Of a stretch of 64,000 bases of DNA, positions 1-8,191 are shown one piece after another. The stretch is from contig NZ_CP117866.1 in assembly GCF_028736035.1 (NCBI RefSeq), positions 3,844,001-3,908,000 on the forward strand. The letters are read 5' to 3'. The DNA comes from Streptomyces sp. T12 (GTDB lineage Bacteria > Actinomycetota > Actinomycetes > Streptomycetales > Streptomycetaceae). Position numbers and translations under genes: made by a program. The notes beneath the pieces are model-generated. The model was given only the letters and a program-made list of their open reading frames with translations. It was not told the DNA's origin and did no database searches. Positions within the stretch are counted from its first letter, which is position 1; every line of letters begins with the position of its first letter.

Positions 1-477
1 ATCTATCAGATTCCGCAGCGGTGACGGGTCCCAGGACGCGATGCCCCAGGCCCCGCACAGCCCCTTCGATGCGGCATCGTCAAGGATGGCGCATGCCTGG
101 GCCAGGACGTCCCGGCTGTGAGGGACGGCCTCAGGAACGGTCTCTTGGAGCGAGTGTTCCGGGTTGTGCAGGAACACCACGTCCGGCTCTCGTCCGAGGT
201 CCCGGGCCGACTGTTCTACGGCCCCGTACAGCCGAATCGGGTTCAGGGAGTGTTCTGCCCTGTCCAGGCTCGGGAAGTAGCCCACCTTTGTGGAGAGCGT
301 GAACTCCGGCAACAGATCGCCGGCTGTCCGCGCCAGCACCTCATGGGAGCGGAAGCCGAGGTAGTTGGTGCTGGTGTCGATCGCTGTGACGCCGACGTCC
401 AGTGCTCCGGTCAGGAGACGGCGTTCGTGACGAGACCGGTGTAGCCCGAGGACAACTCGGGGGTCAGCGCCGCGCAT
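1..477 (-). CDS. Aldo/keto reductase, 3' end outside window
   Basis: Partial protein of 159 visible residues that reads as the N-terminal part of an aldo/keto reductase TIM barrel: a first strand with RVVLGLHRSR, then LDVGVTAIDTSTNY (the D..Y catalytic region) and STKVGYFP (the conserved Lys). The ATG at 475-477 is chosen because a strong ribosome site (GGGAGGAG) lies just upstream. It overlaps the end of the JmjC gene by 67 bp, so the two are probably translated together. Family members are NAD(P)H-dependent oxidoreductases; the substrate is unknown. Position in the peptide/JmjC operon suggests a tailoring or redox role (inference). The operon continues past the left edge. Confidence 0.82.
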   Translation of the reverse strand, partial: MRGADPRVVLGLHRSRHERRLLTGALDVGVTAIDTSTNYLGFRSHEVLARTAGDLLPEFTLSTKVGYFPSLDRAEHSLNPIRLYGAVEQSARDLGREPDVVFLHNPEHSLQETVPEAVPHSRDVLAQACAILDDAASKGLCGAWGIASWDPSPLRNLID

Positions 478-1607
478 ATCTCCTCCCTCACCAAGATCTC
501 GGCCACCTCCGCCGCTTCGGCACCGACGACGGCTGTCGCCCGCTCCAGCGGGACAGGCCTGCCGCTCAGCAGCAAACGCAGCGCGGGCACGGCCTTGGCC
601 TCGAAGGTGAGCTTCTTCCCAGAGGCCACGATGTCGACGGTCTCGCCGTTCTCCCGGATCTGCGGAGGGAAATGGGTGGTGCACACCACGGCGTCGAGCG
701 GACCCAGGACGTCGAGGAACGGCACGTGTCGGGGAAGTGTCGTCGCCTGCTCGTACGCGGCAAGGAAGTCGGCCGGGGACCGCTCACCGATCAGCCGGGT
801 GGCGGCCCCGGTCAGGGCCTGAGTGCCGCTCCCGTACACGCGATCCAGGTCGTGCCGGAAGATCTCGTGCTCGCGGGACCAGTCGGCCAACCACGCCAGC
901 CAGCTCGCTCCTGTGCGCTTGGTGATCCCGAACGTGACGTGAAGGCTCCTCCCCGATCCATGGCCGCTGCGGGTCGCCTGGTGCCAGTGGCCTCGGGGGA
1001 TGTGCATCACGTCACCGGTCTTCATCACGCCGGCCCAGACGATCTCTTCGGTCGGGGTGCTGTTGGGGTCGGAGTCGCGGTACATGGGCACCTTGCGGGA
1101 GGTTCCGCGTACCTCCCACTCCTTCTCGCCGGCGAGTTGGATGATCACCACGTCGTGATCGTCCCAGTGCAGCGGGAAACCCGCGGCGTCGTTCGTCGTC
1201 AGATACGCGTTGACCTGAACGCGCTCGCGTGACCACCACTGCAATGCCCGGCAGGCGACCTCCATCGTCGGGTCGAAGACGTTGGCCTGGTCGAGGATGA
1301 CCGTCGCGCCCTCCCCCAGTACCCTGCCCAGACTGCGCATGTTGACCATGGGGATGCTCTGGCCCCGGGGGCTGACGGTGTCGGTGTAGTAGATGGCTGG
1401 GTGGACTTCCTCGCCCTTCTGGAAGCACCGGAACTGCGGGCGGTTCAGGCTCCTGCGCATGGCGATGTCGAGCAGACGGTTCGGGGTCAGGATGCGGGAG
1501 ACGAGGGCGGGGTCGTCCATGCTCCCCCGCACGAAGCCCTTGCCGAGTTCGTCCGCCCCGTTCCACCCGAGCGACGCCTCGATGGCGTTGATCAACTGGT
1601 GTTCCAT
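411..1607 (-). CDS. JmjC/cupin-4 Fe(II)/2-oxoglutarate oxygenase
   Basis: 398 aa. Carries an HxD pair (H147-W-D149) and a distal His in the segment around residues 200-210 (GDVMHIPRGHWHQ), the iron-binding triad of the JmjC/cupin-4 family (bacterial ribosomal oxygenases and relatives). The C-terminal ~100 residues look like the winged-helix part of that family. Start at 1607 is favoured by GAGGAGG five bases upstream. Characterised relatives hydroxylate Arg or His side chains in proteins. Here it sits between a 55-aa peptide gene and an aldo/keto reductase on the same strand, so a peptide substrate is a reasonable inference; a ribosomal-protein substrate is the main alternative. Confidence 0.85.
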   Translation of the reverse strand: MEHQLINAIEASLGWNGADELGKGFVRGSMDDPALVSRILTPNRLLDIAMRRSLNRPQFRCFQKGEEVHPAIYYTDTVSPRGQSIPMVNMRSLGRVLGEGATVILDQANVFDPTMEVACRALQWWSRERVQVNAYLTTNDAAGFPLHWDDHDVVIIQLAGEKEWEVRGTSRKVPMYRDSDPNSTPTEEIVWAGVMKTGDVMHIPRGHWHQATRSGHGSGRSLHVTFGITKRTGASWLAWLADWSREHEIFRHDLDRVYGSGTQALTGAATRLIGERSPADFLAAYEQATTLPRHVPFLDVLGPLDAVVCTTHFPPQIRENGETVDIVASGKKLTFEAKAVPALRLLLSGRPVPLERATAVVGAEAAEVAEILVREEICAALTPELSSGYTGLVTNAVS

Positions 1608-1693
1608 CACTGCCTCCTCATGAGTTTGACCACGTGACGCAGTCGCGACGGGGGCCGGCACGGCGGATCGCGCGGGCCCCCGTCGCCTGGGTG

Positions 1694-1861
1694 CTACTCG
1701 ATGTCGGTCAAGTTGCCGTCACCGCCCGGCCACGGGGCATCGCCGGAACTCCCGGCGTTGTCCGACCGGAGGCTGTCGTAGCGGTCGTGGACGGCGGTCA
1801 GCTCTTCCACCGCCACCAGAAGGCCACTCCGGGCCGGAGGCGGTGTCGTGGTCTCTGCCAC
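1694..1861 (-). CDS. 55-aa peptide, candidate RiPP precursor
   Basis: A GTG-started 55-codon ORF with a very good ribosome site (GGAAGGAG, 6 bases before GTG). It is the first gene of the leftward operon and ends 86 bp before the JmjC gene. The N-terminal part is Thr/Pro rich, then comes a helical, leader-like LLVAVEELTAVHDRYDSL (about residues 14-31), then a Gly/Ser/Asp/Asn/Trp/Pro-rich tail ending WPGGDGNLTDIE. It has no Cys and no export signal. The layout of charged helical leader plus small-residue tail next to modifying enzymes is typical of RiPP precursors. I do not recognise the family; function is inference. Confidence 0.6.
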   Translation of the reverse strand: MAETTTPPPARSGLLVAVEELTAVHDRYDSLRSDNAGSSGDAPWPGGDGNLTDIE

Positions 1862-2090
1862 CTCGTGCTCCTTCCTCTTCGGGTTCTCCCACCGGGGATT
1901 CCAGCGGGAAGTCAGGGGACTGCGCCCACGGCTGTGGGCGATAAGGATTGGATGGCTGAAGCTCAGTCAACGTCCATGGCGGGCGGTCCCGGAACGTTTC
2001 TGGGGGGTTCCTCTTGGGGACGCCCTTCCACACGTGGGCGCGGGAAGCAGCCTCCGAGCTACGCCACGAGGCGGCGATGGGAGTGATGAC
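1862..2090. promoter_or_regulatory. Divergent control region of peptide operon and HTH regulator
   Basis: 229 bp between two divergent starts, so it must hold promoters for both directions. It is less G+C rich in the middle than the flanking genes. I could not fix -35/-10 hexamers or an operator with confidence. The HTH/TPR regulator at 2091 is the natural candidate to bind here. Confidence 0.45.
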
Positions 2091-3434
2091 GTGCCTGGTG
2101 AGCCGTTAGCAGTCCACCCTCTGACCTTCGTCCGCCAGTCGCGCGGATGGGGGAAGGCCGAATTCGCTCGACTCATGCAGATGCACGGGAAGTTGCTCGG
2201 CATCCCGCTGGCGACCAACCGCACGACAGTCTGGAAGTGGGAGCAGGGACAGGAGCCGGACGCCGACACTCAGCGCATACTCGCCGACCTGCTGCACGTT
2301 CCGTACGAACAGGTTCAAGCCGAAGCATGGCCCCGGTGGCTCCCCGTATGGGAAGTCACCGGGCTCACTGCTCCCTGGACAGAGGCCGGTACCGTTGAGG
2401 CACTAGCTGATCTGGTGGGAAGTGGCCGCATGGACCGGCGGGGGTTTCTCACCATCACCGGCGCCGCCCTGACGGGGCTTGCGGCGAGTTGGGCCGAGGC
2501 CCCTTCTGCCTTCGCCTCCGCGCTCAACGGAGATCGAGTCACCGACACGATGGTTTCGACGATCGAGCAGCGCATCAGCACACTCCGCACGCTCGACGAC
2601 CAACTCGGGGGCGCCCGACTCCTGGAGCAGGCACGCGGTGATCTCGCCCTGATCACCGGTCTCCTGGACGCCGGCCGATACACGGACAAGATCCGTATCC
2701 GCCTGTACGCACTGGCGGCCCGGGTGTCGCATCTGACCGGCTGGATGGCCTACGACGCAGGGCTGCGGTCCGTAGGACAGCGGTACTACGTCGGAGCCCT
2801 GCGCAGCGCCCGCACCGCTGCGGACGATGCCTTCGGTGCCTTCGTGCTGGCGGAGATGGGCGTCCACGTCTCCGAGGCCGGACGGACCGCCGAGCGGGTC
2901 GACCTCATCTCGACCGCCATCGACAACGCTCCTCGAACCCTGTCGCCCTACACCCAGTCCTTCCTCTACCTGCACAAGGCCGAAGCGCTGTCCCGCGACG
3001 GCGAGCACAAGAGGGCCAGTAGGGCCCTGAACCGTGCCGCTTCCCTCTGGGAACGCCACATAGGGGAGGAAGGCCCTGACTGGCTCAACTGGTTCGGCGA
3101 GGCGCAACTGAAGTCGACGGAGGGCAAGGTCCTGCTGCGTTCGGGCCAATTGGAGCGAGCGACGAGTTCGCTGGAGATCTCCGTCACGAAGGCCGCCCCC
3201 AGGGACAAGGCCGTACGGTCCAGCCGCCTGGCTGAAGCCCGCCTCGCCGGAAACGACCTGGACGGAGCGCTCGACGCTGCGAACTACGGCGCTGAGCTCC
3301 TTGAAGACAAGGTCAGTTCCGTACGGGCTCTGGACCGCCTGAAGGAGTTCTCGGAGCAGCTTCAAGCACACAAGTCCGTTCCGGCCGTCCGCGAGTTCCG
3401 CGAGCGTCTTCAGGCGCTGCCCGTCGCGTCCTGA
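2091..3434 (+). CDS. HTH (XRE-type) regulator with TPR-like C-terminus; TTA codon
   Basis: 447 aa. Residues ~10-66 form an XRE-type helix-turn-helix (TTVWKWEQGQ recognition region). The C-terminal ~300 residues are helical repeats of TPR type, as in many Streptomyces regulators that sense a peptide or partner. MDRRGFLTITGAAL at residue 114 resembles a twin-arginine motif but is internal, a known oddity of this family. The GTG at 2091 has GGGAG upstream. Codon 6 (2106-2108) is TTA, the rare leucine codon read by the bldA tRNA, implying developmental control of translation. Divergent from the peptide-JmjC-AKR operon, which it probably regulates (inference). Confidence 0.8.
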   Translation: MPGEPLAVHPLTFVRQSRGWGKAEFARLMQMHGKLLGIPLATNRTTVWKWEQGQEPDADTQRILADLLHVPYEQVQAEAWPRWLPVWEVTGLTAPWTEAGTVEALADLVGSGRMDRRGFLTITGAALTGLAASWAEAPSAFASALNGDRVTDTMVSTIEQRISTLRTLDDQLGGARLLEQARGDLALITGLLDAGRYTDKIRIRLYALAARVSHLTGWMAYDAGLRSVGQRYYVGALRSARTAADDAFGAFVLAEMGVHVSEAGRTAERVDLISTAIDNAPRTLSPYTQSFLYLHKAEALSRDGEHKRASRALNRAASLWERHIGEEGPDWLNWFGEAQLKSTEGKVLLRSGQLERATSSLEISVTKAAPRDKAVRSSRLAEARLAGNDLDGALDAANYGAELLEDKVSSVRALDRLKEFSEQLQAHKSVPAVREFRERLQALPVAS

Positions 3435-3502
3435 TCGGTGCGGGCTTGCGCGCATCGAAAGGACTCTCTCGGAGCGGCAGCCGAAATGCCAGGATGGGCC
3501 GC

Positions 3503-4675
3503 ATGACCACGATCAACGGTGAGGTCGCGGCCGGGTTCGAACCGGTACGCGAAGCGTTCGCGGCGAACTTCGCCCAGCACGGGGACATCGGCGCGGCAGT
3601 GTGCGTTTACCTGGCTGGCCGGCCGGTGGTGGACCTGTGGGGTGGGGTCGCCGACCCTGACACTGGTCGTCCGTGGACGCGGGACACACTGCAGCTGGTT
3701 TACTCGGCGACCAAGGGGCCGACAGCCACCGCGGTACATCTGCTGGCTCAGCGCGGCGCGCTGGACCTAGAGGCGCCAGTGGCCAAGTACTGGCCGGAGT
3801 TCGCCGCGAACGGCAAGGCGGCCATCCCGGTGCGCTGGCTGATGTCCCACCAGGCAGGCCTCGTCGCGCTGGACCAACCGGTGCCGCTGGCGGAGGCACT
3901 GGCCTGGCAGCCGATGACGGACGCACTGGCCGCTCAGCGCCCCCAGTGGACTCCAGGCTCCGCGCACGGGTATCACGGCCGGACCTGGGGCTGGCTGGCC
4001 GGCGAGGTGATCCGCCGGGTCTCCGGCCACACTCCGGGCCGCTTCTTCGCCGACGAGATCGCCGCCCCGCTGGAGTTGGACTTCTTCATCGGGTTGCCGA
4101 CCAGTGAACGCGACCGGGTCAGCCACATGGTGTACCAACAGCCGGAGATCAACTACACCACGGCACCTTCGGAATTGATCCCCGAGGAACTCCGCGAACT
4201 GGTCGCCGCCTGGCGGGACCCGAACTCGCTCAGCAATAGGGCGTTCGCGGTCACGGACCCGTCCGAGATCGACTTCAACTCACCCGAGGTGCAGGCTGCG
4301 GAACTCCCGGCCTCCAACGGAATCAGCACCGCGCGCGGACTGGCACGTATGTACGCCGCGCTGATCGGCGAGGTGGACGGCGTGCGCCTGTTCACCCCGG
4401 AAACCCTCGCATCAGCGACCAAGGAGCAGGCCTGCGGGGCGGACGAGGTGATGGTGGTGCCGAGCCGGTTCAGCTCCGGATACATGCTGCCCACCGACAC
4501 CAACCCCATGACCGGGCCGGACTCCTTCGGCCACACCGGTCGAGGCGGTTCGCTCGGCTTTGCCGACCCGGAGCACGGCATCGGCTTCGCCTACGTGATG
4601 AACCACATCATCGGGGGCCCCTCCGATGTGCGCGCAACGTCACTGGTCGACGCAGTGCGACAGTCGCTGGCGTAA
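3503..4675 (+). CDS. Serine hydrolase, class C beta-lactamase/esterase fold
   Basis: 390 aa. SxxK motif at S68-A-T-K71, a Tyr motif around Y157 (GYHGRTWGW) and a C-terminal GHTGRGG triad, in the order of the beta-lactamase/EstB/D-aminopeptidase family. No signal peptide, so it is cytoplasmic and more likely an esterase or amidase than a resistance enzyme. The ATG at 3503 was chosen over one 9 bp upstream because the family N-terminus fits; neither has a strong ribosome site. Substrate unknown. Transcribed in the same direction as the regulator upstream, 68 bp away. Confidence 0.82.
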   Translation: MTTINGEVAAGFEPVREAFAANFAQHGDIGAAVCVYLAGRPVVDLWGGVADPDTGRPWTRDTLQLVYSATKGPTATAVHLLAQRGALDLEAPVAKYWPEFAANGKAAIPVRWLMSHQAGLVALDQPVPLAEALAWQPMTDALAAQRPQWTPGSAHGYHGRTWGWLAGEVIRRVSGHTPGRFFADEIAAPLELDFFIGLPTSERDRVSHMVYQQPEINYTTAPSELIPEELRELVAAWRDPNSLSNRAFAVTDPSEIDFNSPEVQAAELPASNGISTARGLARMYAALIGEVDGVRLFTPETLASATKEQACGADEVMVVPSRFSSGYMLPTDTNPMTGPDSFGHTGRGGSLGFADPEHGIGFAYVMNHIIGGPSDVRATSLVDAVRQSLA

Positions 4676-4679
4676 CTGA

Positions 4680-5009
4680 TCCGAGCCGAGGTTCCCCCAC
4701 ATCGGCCTCGTCACCGTCGTCGACGAACACAGCGACGGGGACGAGCTGTGGCGGCTGGCTTTCGATCTCGGCGGCCGTACCGCCGACCAAGACCGGGCCC
4801 GCTGGATCCTCGCTCAGGCGAGCCGCGCCCGCATGGTCAACACGCACGCCAACCTGCCCAACGCGACATGGACGGCGTATATCCGCCGTCGCCTCGAACT
4901 CGACGCGCTCTTCGCCAACCACGACGTTCTGCTGACCGGCCGGATTGCCCTGTCGGACCCACGGGCAGTGTCGGCTGGGGAAAAGACAGCTCAGAGGGGG
5001 AAGCCGTGA
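4680..5009 (+). pseudogene. Truncated ORF upstream of DUF5753 gene
   Basis: An open frame follows the stop at 4677-4679 and ends in TGA at 5007-5009, overlapping the next start by 4 bp (GTGA). Its product (from PHIGLVTVVDEHSDGDELW to the end) reads as genuine protein, with WRLAFDLGGRTADQDRARW and a DHDVLLTGR-like end, but there is no ATG, GTG or TTG until deep inside the frame. I read it as a gene whose 5' end has been lost next to the hydrolase gene. I do not recognise the family. The 4-bp coupling shows it was once an operon partner of the DUF5753 gene. Confidence 0.5.
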
Positions 5010-5611
5010 CCAGTTTGATCCCGTGGCAACAGCGACTGTCTACCGGCACCGAAGATATCCAGAGCGAGGTCATCGACTGGTACCGCCGGACTCGGCACGG
5101 CAAGGCATACGTCCCCACCATGATCTGGGGGACGTTCCAGACCGAGGCGTACGCGACGGTGATTCTCCGTCAGGTCGTTGAGTTCCTCGGTGTTCCGGAT
5201 GACGTTGCGGCGGGCGTGGCCAAGCGGATGGAGCGTCAGCAGGTGTTGTGCGACGGTGAGCATCACTACGACGTGATCCTCGGCGAACAGGCCCTGTACA
5301 CGAACATCGGCGGGCCGGTCGTGATGCGCGGGCAGATGGAGCGCCTGCTCCACGACATCGACCTGCCCTCTCTCACTCTCGGCGTGCTTCGCAGCACGGC
5401 CGAGGTAGGGGTGGTCCCCATGCCCGGCTTCAACATGCACGGCGATGACCGGGCCCACTACGAACTCGTCTCCACCGGCGTGGACATCACCGACTCGAAC
5501 GAACTCGCCCTCCACGACAAGGCGTTCAACGCCCTGAGCAATGCCGCGTGCTATGGGGACGCCGCGAAAGAGTTGATCAGCAAGGCCCTGGCCTTCTGGA
5601 GCAGCGCATGA
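5006..5611 (+). CDS. DUF5753 protein without its HTH domain
   Basis: 201 aa starting at a GTG preceded by a GGGGG-containing ribosome site. The protein is the DUF5753 domain seen at the C-terminus of many Streptomyces XRE regulators (QTEAYATVILR, MRGQMERLL, SLTLGVLRS, FNMHGDD). No helix-turn-helix precedes it, so it is either a stand-alone sensor module or the surviving half of a regulator. The truncated ORF upstream overlaps its start by 4 bp. In known arrangements such proteins pair with DUF397 proteins; none is seen here. Confidence 0.75.
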   Translation: MTSLIPWQQRLSTGTEDIQSEVIDWYRRTRHGKAYVPTMIWGTFQTEAYATVILRQVVEFLGVPDDVAAGVAKRMERQQVLCDGEHHYDVILGEQALYTNIGGPVVMRGQMERLLHDIDLPSLTLGVLRSTAEVGVVPMPGFNMHGDDRAHYELVSTGVDITDSNELALHDKAFNALSNAACYGDAAKELISKALAFWSSA

Positions 5612-5752
5612 CGGCTTCGTAGGGGCGACCGCCACCGCCAAAGCAAACCAAAGTCGCAGCCCCCGTAGACCATCGGCCGACGACAGCATGTACGGCTGCC
5701 CTTCAGACTCGGCGGTGTGGAGTCGGAGATCAGACACGTAGGTGCGGGGGAC

Positions 5753-6472
5753 ATGAGCAATTCGGGGGATCTTTCGGAGAAGGGCGGGGCGTCCGCCGGC
5801 AGCGGCACCGTGATCGCTGAGTCGGCCTGGGTGCTGGTGCTGTTCTGTGTGGGGTGCGGGGCCGGGATCGGGTGGTTGGTCACGGTTCTCGCGCATTGGC
5901 TGGTGACGTTGCGCTGGGCGCCGTTCAAGGGGCCGGCCAAGTTGCTGACCTCTGTTCCGGAGCCTTGGCTGAGCGTTGGGGGCGTTGTGGTCGGGGCGGG
6001 GCTGGGGCTGGTCGTCGGGTTTGTTGCGGTGCATGAGTCGCTGGCTGTCAGGGTCTCCCGGGCGCGCGTCGTTCTCAGGGTCAGGGACGCGTCGCAGGAG
6101 TTCGGGGGTGATGAGATCGGGCTGGTGGTGCGGGACGGCAAGCAGCTCGTGTTGCTCGGGGCGGACGGGATGGAGCTTGCTCGGGAGGATTGCCGGCTGC
6201 CCTGGCCGCGGCTTGCCGGTGCCTTCGCCGAGCATGGTTATCGGTGGGCGGATGAGGATCCGTATCGGGGGGAGTTCAGAGTCTGGGTTCCTGGGACGCC
6301 TGGGCTGCCCGAGGGGGCGGACGCGCTGTTGCGGGCTCGTGCGGCGGCGCGGAAGAAGGGGGAGGCGGATGCCGACGATGCCCGCGAGCTGCGTAGGGAG
6401 CTGCTGCGGCTCGGCGTTGTCGTACGGGACGAGAAGAAGAGGCAGTACTGGCGGATGCCTCAACTGCCCTGA
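5753..6472 (+). CDS. YqeB-like membrane protein
   Basis: 239 aa. Two strong transmembrane segments at about residues 22-46 (ESAWVLVLFCVGCGAGIGWLV) and 73-96 (WLSVGGVVVGAGLGLVVGFV), followed by a soluble C-terminal domain of ~140 residues rich in charged residues, ending RQYWRMPQLP. The layout matches proteins annotated as YqeB family in Streptomyces. Function unknown. Monocistronic; the 141 bp upstream presumably hold its promoter. Confidence 0.65.
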   Translation: MSNSGDLSEKGGASAGSGTVIAESAWVLVLFCVGCGAGIGWLVTVLAHWLVTLRWAPFKGPAKLLTSVPEPWLSVGGVVVGAGLGLVVGFVAVHESLAVRVSRARVVLRVRDASQEFGGDEIGLVVRDGKQLVLLGADGMELAREDCRLPWPRLAGAFAEHGYRWADEDPYRGEFRVWVPGTPGLPEGADALLRARAAARKKGEADADDARELRRELLRLGVVVRDEKKRQYWRMPQLP

Positions 6473-6545
6473 TGCCGGGGCTCTCGCAGCAGGCCGAGGT
6501 GGAGCCGGATCTCAGTGGTTGAGACTTCATCAACCCGGTGAAATG

Positions 6546-6564
6546 TTGGTAAGGCTTGCCTTAT
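6546..6564. promoter_or_regulatory. Iron box (DmdR1/DtxR-type operator)
   Basis: TTGGTAAGGCTTGCCTTAT contains the inverted repeat TAAGGC..GCCTTA and matches about 13 of 19 positions of the actinobacterial iron box (TTAGGTTAGGCTAACCTAA type). It lies 44 bp before the ATG of the substrate-binding lipoprotein, where a repressor would block transcription. Iron-dependent repression by a DtxR/DmdR protein is inferred. Confidence 0.65.
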
Positions 6565-6607
6565 ATGCTGACGCGGCCCCGCCGACGCAGCACGGACAGG
6601 ACCCAGC

Positions 6608-8191
6608 ATGCGCACCACCCGCACTACCCTGCGCACCACCGGCGCCACCCGCACCATCCGCACAAGCCGCACCACCCCGCGAAGACTCTTCGCGGCGCTC
6701 GCCCTCACCCCCCTGCTCACGGGCTGCTTCGTGTCGTCGAGCGAGGGCGGCTCGGATGCGGAAGGCGCGGCAGGATCGGGGGGTCGGCTGCGGGTCGCCC
6801 TCGCCGTGCCGCCCGTGCAGGCGCTGTCGCCGTACAGCAACGACGCCACCGTGCTGAGCAAGCTCTCCGTGGCCGAAGGTCTCACCGCGCTGGACGAGGA
6901 CGGGACCGCCGCGCCCGCGCTGGCGAAGTCCTGGGCGCAGAAGAACGCCACCACCTGGACCTTCGAGCTGCGCAAGGCCACCTTCCAGGACGGCACGGAC
7001 GTCACCGCCGAGTCCGTGGTCAACGCGCTCGACAAGGCCAACGCCGCCGAGACCAAGCCCCGTGTCCTCAGCGACGTGACCCTCACCGCGAAGGCCGACG
7101 ACGCCGACACCGTCACCCTCACGACCAAGGCCGCCGATCCCGTACTCCCGCTGCGGCTCGCCAGCCCGGCGCTGGGCATCCTCTCCCCGAAGGCGTACGC
7201 GAAGGACGGCACCGTCAGTCCGGTCGGTACCGGTACCGGTCCCTTCGAGATCACGAAGCTCACCGGGAAGACCAAGGCCACGCTCGACCGCTTCGCCGGG
7301 TACTGGGGCGGCAAGGCCAAGGCGTCCGGCATCGACGTGACCTGGATTGCCGACGGCACCGCCCGCGCCAACGCCCTGCGGGGCGGTGAAGTCGACATCG
7401 CCGAGTGGATCCCCACCGCCCAGGCCGGGTTGCTGGACGAGGACACCCGGCATGAGGTGCCTTCCGTGCGGACCGACAGTCTCGTGCTCAACACCGGCAG
7501 CGGCATCTTCGCCGACGCGTCCCTGCGCGCGGCCGCCCGTGAGGCCGTGGACGGCTCGGCGCTCGTCGACTCGGTCTTCGGCGGGTACGCCGACCCCGCG
7601 CAGGGTCTGTTCGGGCCTGCCGTCTCCTGGGCGGACGAGAACCGGGTGGAGGTGAGCGGGCGTGCCTCGGCCGCCCCTACCGCCGACGTCAAGGCGAAGA
7701 CGAAGGGGAAGACCCTGCGCCTGGCCACCTACACCAACCGCGCGGAACTGCCCGAGGCCGCGACCGTGCTGCAGCAGCAGCTGGAGAAGGCCGGGTTCAC
7801 GGTGAAGCAGGACGTGCGCGAGTACACGCAGATGGAGGCCGACCTCCTCGCGGGCAAGTACGACGCGCTCGTCTTCTCCCGGGTGACGCTCCTCGACACC
7901 GGCGACGCGGTCGCCTACCTCGCCAGCGACTACATGAGCGACGGTGTCTACAACATCGCCGGCTTGAAGGACGCAGCCGTCGACAAGGCCGTCAAGGCGG
8001 CGGCCGAGGAGGGCGACACCGAGCAGCGCCGGACGAAGATCATGCGGGCCGAGGCGGAGATTCTCCGTACGGACGCCGTCGTGCCGCTGGTCCACGAGAA
8101 GGTCGTGCAGGGCATCGGCACCGATGTCGAGGGTGTGCTCCTCGACCCGCGCGAGCGGTCCCTGGTCGATGCCGACACGCACCTGAAGTAG
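6608..8191 (+). CDS. ABC substrate-binding lipoprotein, family 5
   Basis: 527 aa. Long basic Arg/Thr N-terminus (RTT repeats), a hydrophobic stretch and lipobox LLTGC with Cys40, so a membrane-anchored lipoprotein. The rest follows SBP_bac_5 (DppA/OppA/NikA): VAEGLTALDEDG, PALAKSW, TTWTFELRKATFQDG, and GTGPFEI. The family binds peptides, nickel chelates, haem and some siderophore-like ligands. An iron box upstream suggests an iron-related ligand (inference). The stop is immediately followed by the permease start, so the two are coupled. Confidence 0.88.
   Translation: MRTTRTTLRTTGATRTIRTSRTTPRRLFAALALTPLLTGCFVSSSEGGSDAEGAAGSGGRLRVALAVPPVQALSPYSNDATVLSKLSVAEGLTALDEDGTAAPALAKSWAQKNATTWTFELRKATFQDGTDVTAESVVNALDKANAAETKPRVLSDVTLTAKADDADTVTLTTKAADPVLPLRLASPALGILSPKAYAKDGTVSPVGTGTGPFEITKLTGKTKATLDRFAGYWGGKAKASGIDVTWIADGTARANALRGGEVDIAEWIPTAQAGLLDEDTRHEVPSVRTDSLVLNTGSGIFADASLRAAAREAVDGSALVDSVFGGYADPAQGLFGPAVSWADENRVEVSGRASAAPTADVKAKTKGKTLRLATYTNRAELPEAATVLQQQLEKAGFTVKQDVREYTQMEADLLAGKYDALVFSRVTLLDTGDAVAYLASDYMSDGVYNIAGLKDAAVDKAVKAAAEEGDTEQRRTKIMRAEAEILRTDAVVPLVHEKVVQGIGTDVEGVLLDPRERSLVDADTHLK

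Noticed and set aside
3503-4675. A beta-lactam resistance gene
   Set aside because: The SxxK/Y/HTG order fits, but there is no signal peptide and the fold also covers esterases and amidases, so resistance is not supported.
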